Below are positions 35,891-43,356 of a DNA stretch of 64,000 bases, piece by piece. A model generated the notes under the pieces. It saw only the letters and a program-made list of their open reading frames with translations. It had not been told where the DNA came from and made no database searches. The position numbers and the translations under genes are program-made. How positions within the stretch are numbered: position 1 is the stretch's first letter; every line of letters starts with the position of its first letter. Origin of the DNA: Mogibacterium sp. (GTDB lineage: Bacteria > Bacillota > Clostridia > Peptostreptococcales > Anaerovoracaceae); contig JAFWFU010000007.1 of assembly GCA_017515425.1 (NCBI GenBank), positions 1-64,000 on the forward strand, in the 5' to 3' direction.

Positions 35891-36895
35891 ATGAGCAAAC
35901 TATTATTTTATGCAAAAAAACTAAAAACCTTTGATTTCAGAAATATCAGCAGGATTGCCAAGAGGGTGCATGAGGAGCATAGTCGCCCCTACCTTCTGAC
36001 AATGGCTGACATCATTTGGTGCGCCGCTAAATACCAAGCTGCGCCGACCGACTATCTTCAAAGCGATATGTTCAGGCTGAGCCATGAGCAGAGGACGGAT
36101 ATAATCACCGCGGGCGCAAGCAGCGAATTTGTCAAGAGAAACTGCGACCTCAGCCGCCGAGATATGCTCGAGAACAAATTCAATATGTATGAGAAGTTTT
36201 CGGACTTCCTGGGCAGAAAGTATTTCTTCGTGAATGAGGCTGCGGAAAAGAATGACTTCGACGCCTTCGTCAAGACTTCTAATTTGGACGAGATACTCGT
36301 AAAGCCTGCCACAGAGACCGGCGGGGGACGCGGAGTGAGAAAGTTCAAATCCGCAGATGAGGCTTGGGATTATGCGGTATCAATAGCTCCCGCAATAGCG
36401 GAAGAGGTATTGACTCAGGACGCGCGGGTCGCCGCCCTTAATCCGAGCAGTATCAATACGGTCAGACCCCTCACGCTTTATAGGGACGGCAAGATAAGCT
36501 TCCTCGCGATATTTTTCAGAATAGGCGCGGGCGGGCTCGTCGATAATTTCTGCGACGGCGGCATGGTGACTCCTGTTAATATTGAAACGGGCGTGATAGA
36601 ATACCCCGCCGCGGACGAGAATGTAAACTATTATGAGATTCACCCCATTACCGGTGCTCCCATAGTCGGATTTGAGATCCCATATTTCGAGCAGATTAAG
36701 GAGATGATAACAAAGGCGGCGCTTATGATTCCCGAGCTCGGATATGTCGGCTGGGATGTGGCGCTCACACCCGAGGGCCCTGTCATCATAGAGGGTAATC
36801 TATTCGCCAGCCACGCATTCTTTAACTTCGCGGGGCAGCACCCTGACGGGAAATACTTCAGACATGAATTTGAAGAAAAAATGGGATGGCGCTAG
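35891..36895 (+). CDS. sugar-transfer-associated ATP-grasp domain protein
   Basis: 334 residues from ATG at 35891. The frame is open far upstream, but that part overlaps addB and carries the promoter, so it is not coding. The protein belongs to the ATP-grasp superfamily, with the ATP-binding segment LVKPATETGGGRGVRKF (about 135-152) and the metal-binding EGN (IIEGNLFASHAFF, near residue 300). Members of this branch (ATPgrasp_ST) are often found in capsule or glycan clusters and probably ligate a carboxylate to an amine; the substrate is unknown. It converges on the GatD-like gene (6 bp between stops). No ribosome site precedes the ATG, so it may be leaderless. Confidence 0.75.
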   Translation: MSKLLFYAKKLKTFDFRNISRIAKRVHEEHSRPYLLTMADIIWCAAKYQAAPTDYLQSDMFRLSHEQRTDIITAGASSEFVKRNCDLSRRDMLENKFNMYEKFSDFLGRKYFFVNEAAEKNDFDAFVKTSNLDEILVKPATETGGGRGVRKFKSADEAWDYAVSIAPAIAEEVLTQDARVAALNPSSINTVRPLTLYRDGKISFLAIFFRIGAGGLVDNFCDGGMVTPVNIETGVIEYPAADENVNYYEIHPITGAPIVGFEIPYFEQIKEMITKAALMIPELGYVGWDVALTPEGPVIIEGNLFASHAFFNFAGQHPDGKYFRHEFEEKMGWR

Positions 36896-36901
36896 GTATT
36901 T

Positions 36902-37693
36902 TTATCCATAGTGATCCATTATGAAGCGTGCGTCCGGCTTGTGGAAGTACTCCATTCTATGCTCATAAGCCTGAATCGCAGAGTCCTCGAATTTCATCTC
37001 CTCAATCCCCATGAGTCCGAGCAGATATTTGGCAAAGAGCGGATTCATTATCAGGAAAGGCCCCAGCAGATAGGTCGCATAGAAATTCTTATAGCGAATC
37101 CCCTCATTCCCGAGCGGCTTTATATCGCTGCCGTCACCGCCTGTCACCTTGATGAAGGGCTGCTCTATATTATGGCATTTCGAGAACTGATTTCTATGCC
37201 CGATAATCTCAATGCTATTTCTTTTGCTATTGCCATTTTCGTTGCAATTATCGTTCTCTTTTTCATTGCCGCTTCGCTTTTCATTCTCAATCTCGAAAAC
37301 GCCCTTGACCCAGCAAGCATATTTAGTCGCAAAATCCTTTTCAATATGGTAGTCGAACAGCCCGAGCGCCTCTCTTTTGGCTCCGTCCTCTTCGATATAC
37401 GCGCCGAATATCTCTAGCGCATTTCCCGTAATCAGGAATATGCCGCCGCCCTCGATAAGCTCCCTTATACTATCTTTATAGGGTCTGAGCCTTTCTATCA
37501 CATCATAGACCTTGCGGTCTCGGATATAGCTCATATAGACCATATCCACCTCATTATTCACAAAATATGGCTCGTCATTCAGCCCTGTGAAAATCAGCTC
37601 GATTTCGCCCGTCCCCTTCTCTAAGAAAAGGGGATTGTAAATCTCACCGTACATATTTCCGAATTCGCCGTATAGAACTTCTATCTTCTTCAT
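36902..37693 (-). CDS. GatD-like glutamine-amidotransferase homologue lacking catalytic residues
   Basis: 263 residues, CobQ/GatD family, 13 bp downstream of murT. The GatD/MurT pair amidates the D-Glu of lipid II; GatD frees ammonia from glutamine using a Cys-His pair. Family landmarks are LYGEFGNMYGE at the start, EGGGIFLITGNALEIFG at the nucleophile elbow (normally CGGYQ) and YKNFYATYLLGPFLIMNP (normally TYLHGP). Thr89 therefore stands where the Cys should be, and Leu210 where the His should be. Codons ACG and CTG are unambiguous. Residues about 136-162 form a low-complexity Asn/Glu/Lys/Ser insertion. It may be a structural subunit, use free ammonia or have another reaction. The alignment is from memory. 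Confidence 0.75.
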   Translation of the reverse strand: MKKIEVLYGEFGNMYGEIYNPLFLEKGTGEIELIFTGLNDEPYFVNNEVDMVYMSYIRDRKVYDVIERLRPYKDSIRELIEGGGIFLITGNALEIFGAYIEEDGAKREALGLFDYHIEKDFATKYACWVKGVFEIENEKRSGNEKENDNCNENGNSKRNSIEIIGHRNQFSKCHNIEQPFIKVTGGDGSDIKPLGNEGIRYKNFYATYLLGPFLIMNPLFAKYLLGLMGIEEMKFEDSAIQAYEHRMEYFHKPDARFIMDHYG

Positions 37694-37706
37694 TTCTGCT
37701 CTATTC

Positions 37707-39050
37707 CTATTCGCTTATCTCCGCTTCAATTCTTCTGACAATATTGTCCGAAACCTCTATCCCCCATTTCGAATAATCTATATCCACAATCAGATATATA
37801 TCGCTACCGTCGAGGCTCAGATATTTATGCGCTTCCTTGTAGTCCTCACAGATGATGAGCCTGCTTTCGTCCAGCCCCGCGAGAAGCAGTCTGAGCTTAT
37901 AATCAAGGGTATTCTCCCCCGTTATGACGATTTTCTTCACGCTCTCATCATTCAAAAGCTCGAAGTCGTTATCATAGAGCCATGTCATGGTGGCATGTGC
38001 GCCCTTCCCGATTTCCGCGTCCATGATTAGGACGAATTCCTTGTCCCCTTCCTTTTCCATGATTCCCTCAAAGACTATCGAGGGCGCAGTTCCGTTCTGA
38101 CCCTTGCCGCATTTTCTATAAATATTTATGCCCTTGCAGGAGTCAAAGCCCTCTCTGGACTCGGGAATATGCACGCTCTTTAGAAGCTCGTCTATCTTGG
38201 CAGGCTCGAACCCCATTTCAAGAAAGAGCCCGATTATCATAATCTCATTATAGAGATTGAAAATATCATTCGATATTATATGATATTTCTCGCCATTCAA
38301 AACGAGCTTGCCTTCGTCCGTCCCTTCCCAAATATATTTGGATTCTGGATTGGTGAGCCCGCATTTCGGGCATTTATAGCGACCGACATGGCGATAGTGC
38401 CTGAATTCGTATTCTATGGTCGAATTGCAGTTCGGACAGGTCAGGAATTCATTGGAAAATCCCGCATAGGCACTGCGGCTGTATATCTTCTCCGCCCCGA
38501 TATATATGCGGGGATTGCCAGCACCAAGCCCCGAGGAAAGCGGATCATTGGCATGGAGAACGACCTTAACATCCTTGTACTTGCCTATGCCTTTGTCCAT
38601 TCTGTCGAAGATATAGTCGGGATAGGCATTCCTTCTGATTGAGTCCCTGCATATATTCGTCACCAAAAGATACTGCGGCTTAAACTGCGGCATGGAATTG
38701 TGGATTAGGAGCTCGTCCGTCTCCAGCACGCAGGCATCCACCTTGGGCTTGTTGAAAAACGTAACGCAGTCGAGCATGGTCTTGATATGCCCCGCCAGCA
38801 TATTTGCACCCCAATAGGTATAGCCCACCTTATACCCCGCATTTTTGAGCATATTTGCGACAAGGCTTGTCGTCGTTGTCTTGCCGTTTGTGCCCGTCAC
38901 CATTATGCAAATCTCAGGCTTGGCGAGCCTCGCTAAAAAATCAGGGCAGAGCTTGTATGCCAAAACCCCGATTAAATCACTTCTCTGCTTACTAAATCTG
39001 TCGGCGAAGAAAACATATATCTTCGCAAAAAACAGAACTATCCAAAACAT
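37707..39050 (-). CDS. murT: MurT-like Mur ligase (lipid II isoglutaminyl synthase subunit)
   Basis: 447 residues. An N-terminal hydrophobic stretch, then the ATP-binding MVTGTNGKTTTTSLVANML (about 50-68). A zinc ribbon (CPNC ... CPKC, about 202-225) is inserted in the middle domain, as in MurT. The C-terminal DUF1727-like domain has GAHATMTWLYDNDFELL, whose Asp I recall as completing the GatD triad. MurT activates the D-Glu side chain with ATP. The stop TAG is repeated in frame after one codon by a 6-bp duplication (GAATAG GAATAG). Confidence 0.88.
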   Translation of the reverse strand: MFWIVLFFAKIYVFFADRFSKQRSDLIGVLAYKLCPDFLARLAKPEICIMVTGTNGKTTTTSLVANMLKNAGYKVGYTYWGANMLAGHIKTMLDCVTFFNKPKVDACVLETDELLIHNSMPQFKPQYLLVTNICRDSIRRNAYPDYIFDRMDKGIGKYKDVKVVLHANDPLSSGLGAGNPRIYIGAEKIYSRSAYAGFSNEFLTCPNCNSTIEYEFRHYRHVGRYKCPKCGLTNPESKYIWEGTDEGKLVLNGEKYHIISNDIFNLYNEIMIIGLFLEMGFEPAKIDELLKSVHIPESREGFDSCKGINIYRKCGKGQNGTAPSIVFEGIMEKEGDKEFVLIMDAEIGKGAHATMTWLYDNDFELLNDESVKKIVITGENTLDYKLRLLLAGLDESRLIICEDYKEAHKYLSLDGSDIYLIVDIDYSKWGIEVSDNIVRRIEAEISE

Positions 39051-39119
39051 TTTCCCGCTCTCGTTTCCTTAATAAATAGTCCAATCCTTAACAAAATGAT
39101 TGAACAGCACACAAAACTT

Positions 39120-40233
39120 CTATCTCGCACCACTCGCGTCCTGCGAAAGCTTCGCTCTGACGAATACATCTATATCGCCGTCCATCACCGCGTCCACATT
39201 CCCGACCTCAGCGCCCGTCCTCGTATCCTTCACCATTGTATATGGCTGAAATACATAGTTTCTTATCTGCGAGCCCCAAGTCGCCATTGATTGGTCGCCC
39301 TTTATCTCGTTCAGATTTTCCTTCTGAGCTTCCTCTGCCAGCCTCGTCAGCTTGGATATGAGGATTTTCATGGCGACCTCGCGGTTCATTATCTGAGACC
39401 TCTCGTTCTGACATGTGACGACTATGCCGGTCGGAAGATGTGTTATCCTGACCGCCGAATCCGTGGTATTTACATGCTGACCGCCCGCGCCGCCGGATCT
39501 ATAGGTATCAATCTTGAGGTCGCTCTGGTCGATATTCACCTCTATATCGTCGCTGAGCTCTGGAACGACCTCTACTGCCGCAAATGATGTCTGCCTCTTT
39601 CCCATGGAATTGAAGGGGGAAATGCGAACAAGTCTGTGAACCCCCGTCTCAGATTTCAAAAGCCCATAGGCGTTGTCGCCTTCCACCTGAATGGTAGAAC
39701 TCTTTATGCCATAGTCGACGTCGTCCTGTCTGTCGAGTATCTTGGTCTTAAAGCCCTTCTTCTCGCAGTATCTCAGATACATTCTCTCCAGCATTTCCGC
39801 CCAATCGTTGGCGTCAACGCCGCCCGTGCCTGCATGAATGCTGAGAATGGCGTCATTATTGTCGTATTTGCCGGAAAGCAGCATTCGCGTCCTGAGATCT
39901 TCCAACTCTTCCGCCAATCTGTCGAAGCTCCTAGCCACGGACTTCGCTTCCTCTTCATCTTCGAGTTCGTCCGCTATGTCAATCAGCTCGGGGATCTCCC
40001 CTATCTCTGCCTCAAGTCTCTCATACGCGCCGAGCCTGTCCTCAAGCGATTTCTTTTCTCGCAATACCTTTTGCGCGTTCTTTTGGTCGTCCCAAAATCC
40101 TTCTTTCAGGCTCGCGTCCTCTAATTCCTTTATCCTCTTTTTTAGACCCGCCGGGTCAAAGCCAGCCTCCCACTTCCGCTATCTTCTCATTAAGAGCCGG
40201 AAGTTGGCTTCTGATTTCGTCTAATTGAATCAT
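39120..40233 (-). CDS. prfB: peptide chain release factor 2, with programmed +1 frameshift
   Basis: RF2 recognises UGA and UAA stop codons. Translation starts at 40233 (MIQLDEIRSQLPALNEKIAE) after a TCCTCCT-complementary AGGAGGAAATGAGGAATAA leader. It reads 25 codons and meets an in-frame TGA at 40158-40156. A +1 shift at CTT-T-GAC continues as DPAGLKKRIKELED into the main frame. The main frame has the release motif GGAGGQHVN (about residue 245) and the anticodon-like SPF tripeptide (VRISPFNSMGKRQTS). Full length after the shift is about 370 residues, normal for RF2. Gene order secA ... prfB is common. Confidence 0.96.
40150..40175 (-). promoter_or_regulatory. RF2 autoregulatory frameshift site
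   Basis: On the minus strand GGGAGG acts as an internal Shine-Dalgarno 4 nt before CTTTGAC. When RF2 is scarce the ribosome pauses at UGA and slips +1. This matches the classic E. coli prfB site in arrangement. Confidence 0.92.
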
Positions 40234-40276
40234 TTATTCCTCATTTCCTCCTAAGCTTCTTCGTCTGTTCGCTTGC

Positions 40277-40293
40277 GGCGCTCGCGCTCAAGC
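40277..40293. repeat. 17-nt word shared with 46283-46299
   Basis: GGCGCTCGCGCTCAAGC, identical in both places. Here it lies between the HAD gene and prfB. Confidence 0.6.
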
Positions 40294-40338
40294 TTGGACT
40301 GAATTCAGCTATGCCTGTTCGTATATCAACTACATCAA

Positions 40339-40980
40339 TCAAATAATTTCCAGCAGCTCGCTCGGGGTCTTTATGCGATATGTCGGCACATAGCCCGCGG
40401 CTGCCATATCCTCCTCGTCAACATAGTGGCTCCAGCCCACCAGCACGCTATCCACACCCGCATTGTTTGCACAGCCTATATCATATTTGGTATCGCCGAG
40501 CATTATGGCTTCCTCCGGCTTTCCGCCGAATTTATCCAAAAGCGCAGTGATCGATTCAGGGTGGGGCTTGTGGTTCTTCACATCTTCCATTGAAATGAGT
40601 TCGTCAATAAGATGGTCGATTTCGAGCTCCTTTGTATATCTGTGAAAGCTGTATGCCGTCCTTGAAGTCGCAACGCCTATTTTATATCCCTCGCTGCATA
40701 GCCTCTCCATAAGCTCCTTCACGCCGGGGAATACATATGCGCGACCCTTGCAATGGGAGTCTTGATATTCCCTGTAAAAATCCCTGACATCTTCATATTT
40801 CGCGTCGGGAAGCTTCTCCAAAATGCTATGCTTTAGAGTTTCCCCAAAGGTCGCCTCTATCTCCTTGACGGGAACCTCATGCCCGAGGAAGCGCTTGAAA
40901 GTCGCCTGCCATGTTTCAATTATTATGTCATTAGTATTGGCTATAGTGCCGTCAAAATCCCAAATTATATATTTCTTCAT
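40339..40980 (-). CDS. HAD-family phosphatase (phosphoglycolate-phosphatase-like)
   Basis: 213 residues. The haloacid-dehalogenase motifs are DFDGT (9-13, nucleophile Asp), VATSRT (about 113-118), the Lys in NHKPHPES and GDTKYDIGCANNAG (about 166-179). The helical cap between motifs I and II puts it in subfamily I, like Gph or PpaX. The substrate is not certain. Sits between DUF2207 and prfB in a run of minus-strand genes. Confidence 0.85.
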   Translation of the reverse strand: MKKYIIWDFDGTIANTNDIIIETWQATFKRFLGHEVPVKEIEATFGETLKHSILEKLPDAKYEDVRDFYREYQDSHCKGRAYVFPGVKELMERLCSEGYKIGVATSRTAYSFHRYTKELEIDHLIDELISMEDVKNHKPHPESITALLDKFGGKPEEAIMLGDTKYDIGCANNAGVDSVLVGWSHYVDEEDMAAAGYVPTYRIKTPSELLEII

Positions 40981-41059
40981 TTATGTATTTATTCACACAA
41001 GATACATGCTTCAAAACTGATTAAACAATACTGCCTTAGCAGATTGACTGCGCCTTCTC

Positions 41060-42991
41060 CTACCAGCCGCCGCCACCGCCGCCACCGGTGCCGCCGCCTG
41101 AAAATCCACCGCCGCTGAAACCACCACCGCCGCTCCAACTGCTTCCGCCACTATAGCTGCCCCCGCCGGAGCCGCCGCCGTAAGATCTTGGCGCAGGTAT
41201 CACTATATTGTCGGCTACGCTAGACGAACAGTTATGCATAATGCGTCCCATATAATAACCGTCGAAATACCCATATCGCGGCGTTCCGCTGTACCAGACA
41301 GGCTGTGTCACAGGGATATTCTCGAATTTCTTAATCCATTTATTAGTCAGCCCGAATACATAGGCATAGGGAATAATATGGAAGAAATACTCGGGATCCT
41401 CTTCCACTAGAGCCTTTATCTTATCCAGCTCCGCCGTCTTTATGAAGTCTCGGAATCCGAGAGTCTTTCCGAGGATCTCCGTATATCTGCTCGTCCTCGC
41501 TACGGCTATGACCGCGAAGAATGTCGAGGTCATGGTTCCGAGGAGCAGGAGAGCCGTCATAATCATAAACTTAATTCTGCTATTCATCACGGCGTCGAAA
41601 TCGAATATCAGTATCGAAAGTCCCATATTGAAAAGCCATATCACGCCGAGCACCTTTAGCACCGTCTTTATTTTCGAATCGCTTCTTATTCTGTCATGGA
41701 CAGAGCAGGTAAGCCATATCGCAAGGAGCACATGAACGGCCGCCCAGCCAAAGGCAAAGCCCGCCGTATCGCTGCCATACGACCGCTGCCACGCACTAAA
41801 TGCATAGATTGGCATGATAGATGAAAGCGCAGCAATCAGCCTCGCCATCTTCGACTCCGGCTTGATTATGGATTTAGAGCCCTTAAACATATCCGAAAGC
41901 TGCTCTGTCGCAGTTTGGTATTTCTTGCCGAACTTCGTTCCAAGCTTATCGCTCTGAGCCTTATCCCTTTTCCCGCTGTTGAAAATTCCGTCGTATATGG
42001 TCTTTATATATGCAGGGACTTCGCTTCCCGGTTCCTTTAAGGCTGTGAAGGTGAAGCTGTCACCCTTGCCCTCTTCAATCCCCATATATCCCTTGTCCGC
42101 GAGATATACAATCGTGGAGACTATATCCTCTTTATCCGTTCTGCCGTCTATGATATATCCGAGCTCACCCGGCGACAAATCCTCGGGCGGGTAGAATTCG
42201 AGGGTCTTTACCATATGGTCGTCCCTGCCGTAGAGCCACCAAAGTATGACCGCACCGATAGGGCCGAGCAGAGCCAATAACATCATAAAGGGTGAAAGTT
42301 TTCCGAATTCGGGCGCACCCACCCAATAACCCTGAGGGAGCTCCGCCGCAATCGTAATTCCATGATGAGCGGGCAAATCCGTCACTGAGTATGCAATCGT
42401 GCGCGCAGCCTCGTCCGTCTTAATCTGCACATTGTCCTCATTGCCCTCTGTTCCGTAAACGCCTGAATAGACCTTTACCTTGCTCAAATCCGTATCCTTG
42501 GGAAGCTTCACCAAGCCATGCGCTCTTCCTATATCAGTATCCCAATCCGTCGGAATGAGGTTTATCAGCAGCATATCCTTTTCCGCATTTTCGTCATCAT
42601 AAAGGGAAATCCTATATGATATTTTGTATTCATTATCCCCCACGAGCGTATAATCGCCGCTTCCTATCTTTATGACGATATTGCCATCATCAGTATAGGT
42701 ATCGTACTCATAGCCCGGCACGCTGATATTGGAAATCTTGCTGCCGTTTTTAGGTATATATCTGTATATTCCATGATGAGGCGTGACATAGTAGATATTC
42801 AAAATCTCCTCGAAGTCGTAGGAATTATTTTCGTGCACATCGACGTTGACCTCATAATCAGTCGCATACATGGTATTGTCTGCCGCCGAGGTTTCCCATA
42901 CGCCAAAAGGAGTCATGCCGAGCATGACTACGAGAATTCCTATCACCGCCGATATTCGTATTCCTAATTCCCTGGTTTTCGCTTTTTTCAT
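41060..42991 (-). CDS. DUF2207 membrane protein with glycine-rich tail
   Basis: 643 residues. A signal peptide or first helix (about 10-35), then the DUF2207 extracellular beta-rich domain (about 38-225, YATDYEVNVDVHENNSYDFEE and FVYTPH-like YVTPHHGIYRYIP). Membrane helices follow at about 232-255 and 405-500, and a cytoplasmic helical part lies between. It ends with about 45 Gly/Ser residues closing in a run of Gly and a Trp. DUF2207 proteins are often encoded beside LemA, as here. Function is not established; an envelope role is likely. Confidence 0.85.
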   Translation of the reverse strand: MKKAKTRELGIRISAVIGILVVMLGMTPFGVWETSAADNTMYATDYEVNVDVHENNSYDFEEILNIYYVTPHHGIYRYIPKNGSKISNISVPGYEYDTYTDDGNIVIKIGSGDYTLVGDNEYKISYRISLYDDENAEKDMLLINLIPTDWDTDIGRAHGLVKLPKDTDLSKVKVYSGVYGTEGNEDNVQIKTDEAARTIAYSVTDLPAHHGITIAAELPQGYWVGAPEFGKLSPFMMLLALLGPIGAVILWWLYGRDDHMVKTLEFYPPEDLSPGELGYIIDGRTDKEDIVSTIVYLADKGYMGIEEGKGDSFTFTALKEPGSEVPAYIKTIYDGIFNSGKRDKAQSDKLGTKFGKKYQTATEQLSDMFKGSKSIIKPESKMARLIAALSSIMPIYAFSAWQRSYGSDTAGFAFGWAAVHVLLAIWLTCSVHDRIRSDSKIKTVLKVLGVIWLFNMGLSILIFDFDAVMNSRIKFMIMTALLLLGTMTSTFFAVIAVARTSRYTEILGKTLGFRDFIKTAELDKIKALVEEDPEYFFHIIPYAYVFGLTNKWIKKFENIPVTQPVWYSGTPRYGYFDGYYMGRIMHNCSSSVADNIVIPAPRSYGGGSGGGSYSGGSSWSGGGGFSGGGFSGGGTGGGGGGGW

Positions 42992-43007
42992 TTTTTCTAT
43001 TTACTAT

Positions 43008-43042
43008 AAGATTCTTCGGTCGCTTCGCTCCTCAGAATGACA
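43008..43042. repeat. dispersed repeat, AGATTCTTCG type, copy 1
   Basis: AGATTCTTCGGTCGCTTCGC then TCCTCAGAATGACA. A relative lies at 55769-55801. It is the CATTCTGAGGAGCGAAG sister form of the TCATCCTGAG repeat, and it sits between DUF2207 and the LemA-like gene. Confidence 0.7.
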
Positions 43043-43053
43043 AAAATGTCATC

Positions 43054-43335
43054 TTATACCCCCTCATCGAAATTGTCGGTATGCATTTTCGGGAAATTGA
43101 AGAGCTCGGCTACCAGGCTGAACGGCAGGCTCTCCACCTTCGTATTATAGTCCCTCAGAACAGCCGCATAATACTTCCTCGCATTGTCAATATCCTTGGC
43201 ATTCCCCGTTTCCTCATATTTGCGAAGTTCCACTTCCGCCAGCTCTATTCTGTTCTTGTCCTTCGTCAGCGAATTATACGCGAAGAGCATAAATCCACCC
43301 GCGAGGAGAACCAATACCACTATTAAGCCTAACAT
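43054..43335 (-). CDS. miniature LemA-like protein
   Basis: 93 residues, about half of normal LemA (~185). One N-terminal membrane helix (GLIVVLVLLAGGFMLFAYNSL), then the LemA opening YNSLTKDKNRIELAEVELRK. It then jumps to the usual LemA ending DNARKYYAAVLRDYNTKVESLPFSLVAELF. The central helices with the ~80-residue RRYDLIPNLVE region are missing, with no frameshift, so this looks like a natural short form or a clean internal deletion. Adjacent DUF2207 is LemA's usual companion. Good GAGGAAAGGAAGAG site before the start... of the gene, 21 bp past secA. Confidence 0.7.
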   Translation of the reverse strand: MLGLIVVLVLLAGGFMLFAYNSLTKDKNRIELAEVELRKYEETGNAKDIDNARKYYAAVLRDYNTKVESLPFSLVAELFNFPKMHTDNFDEGV

Positions 43336-43356
43336 ATCTCTTCCTTTCCTCGCTTC

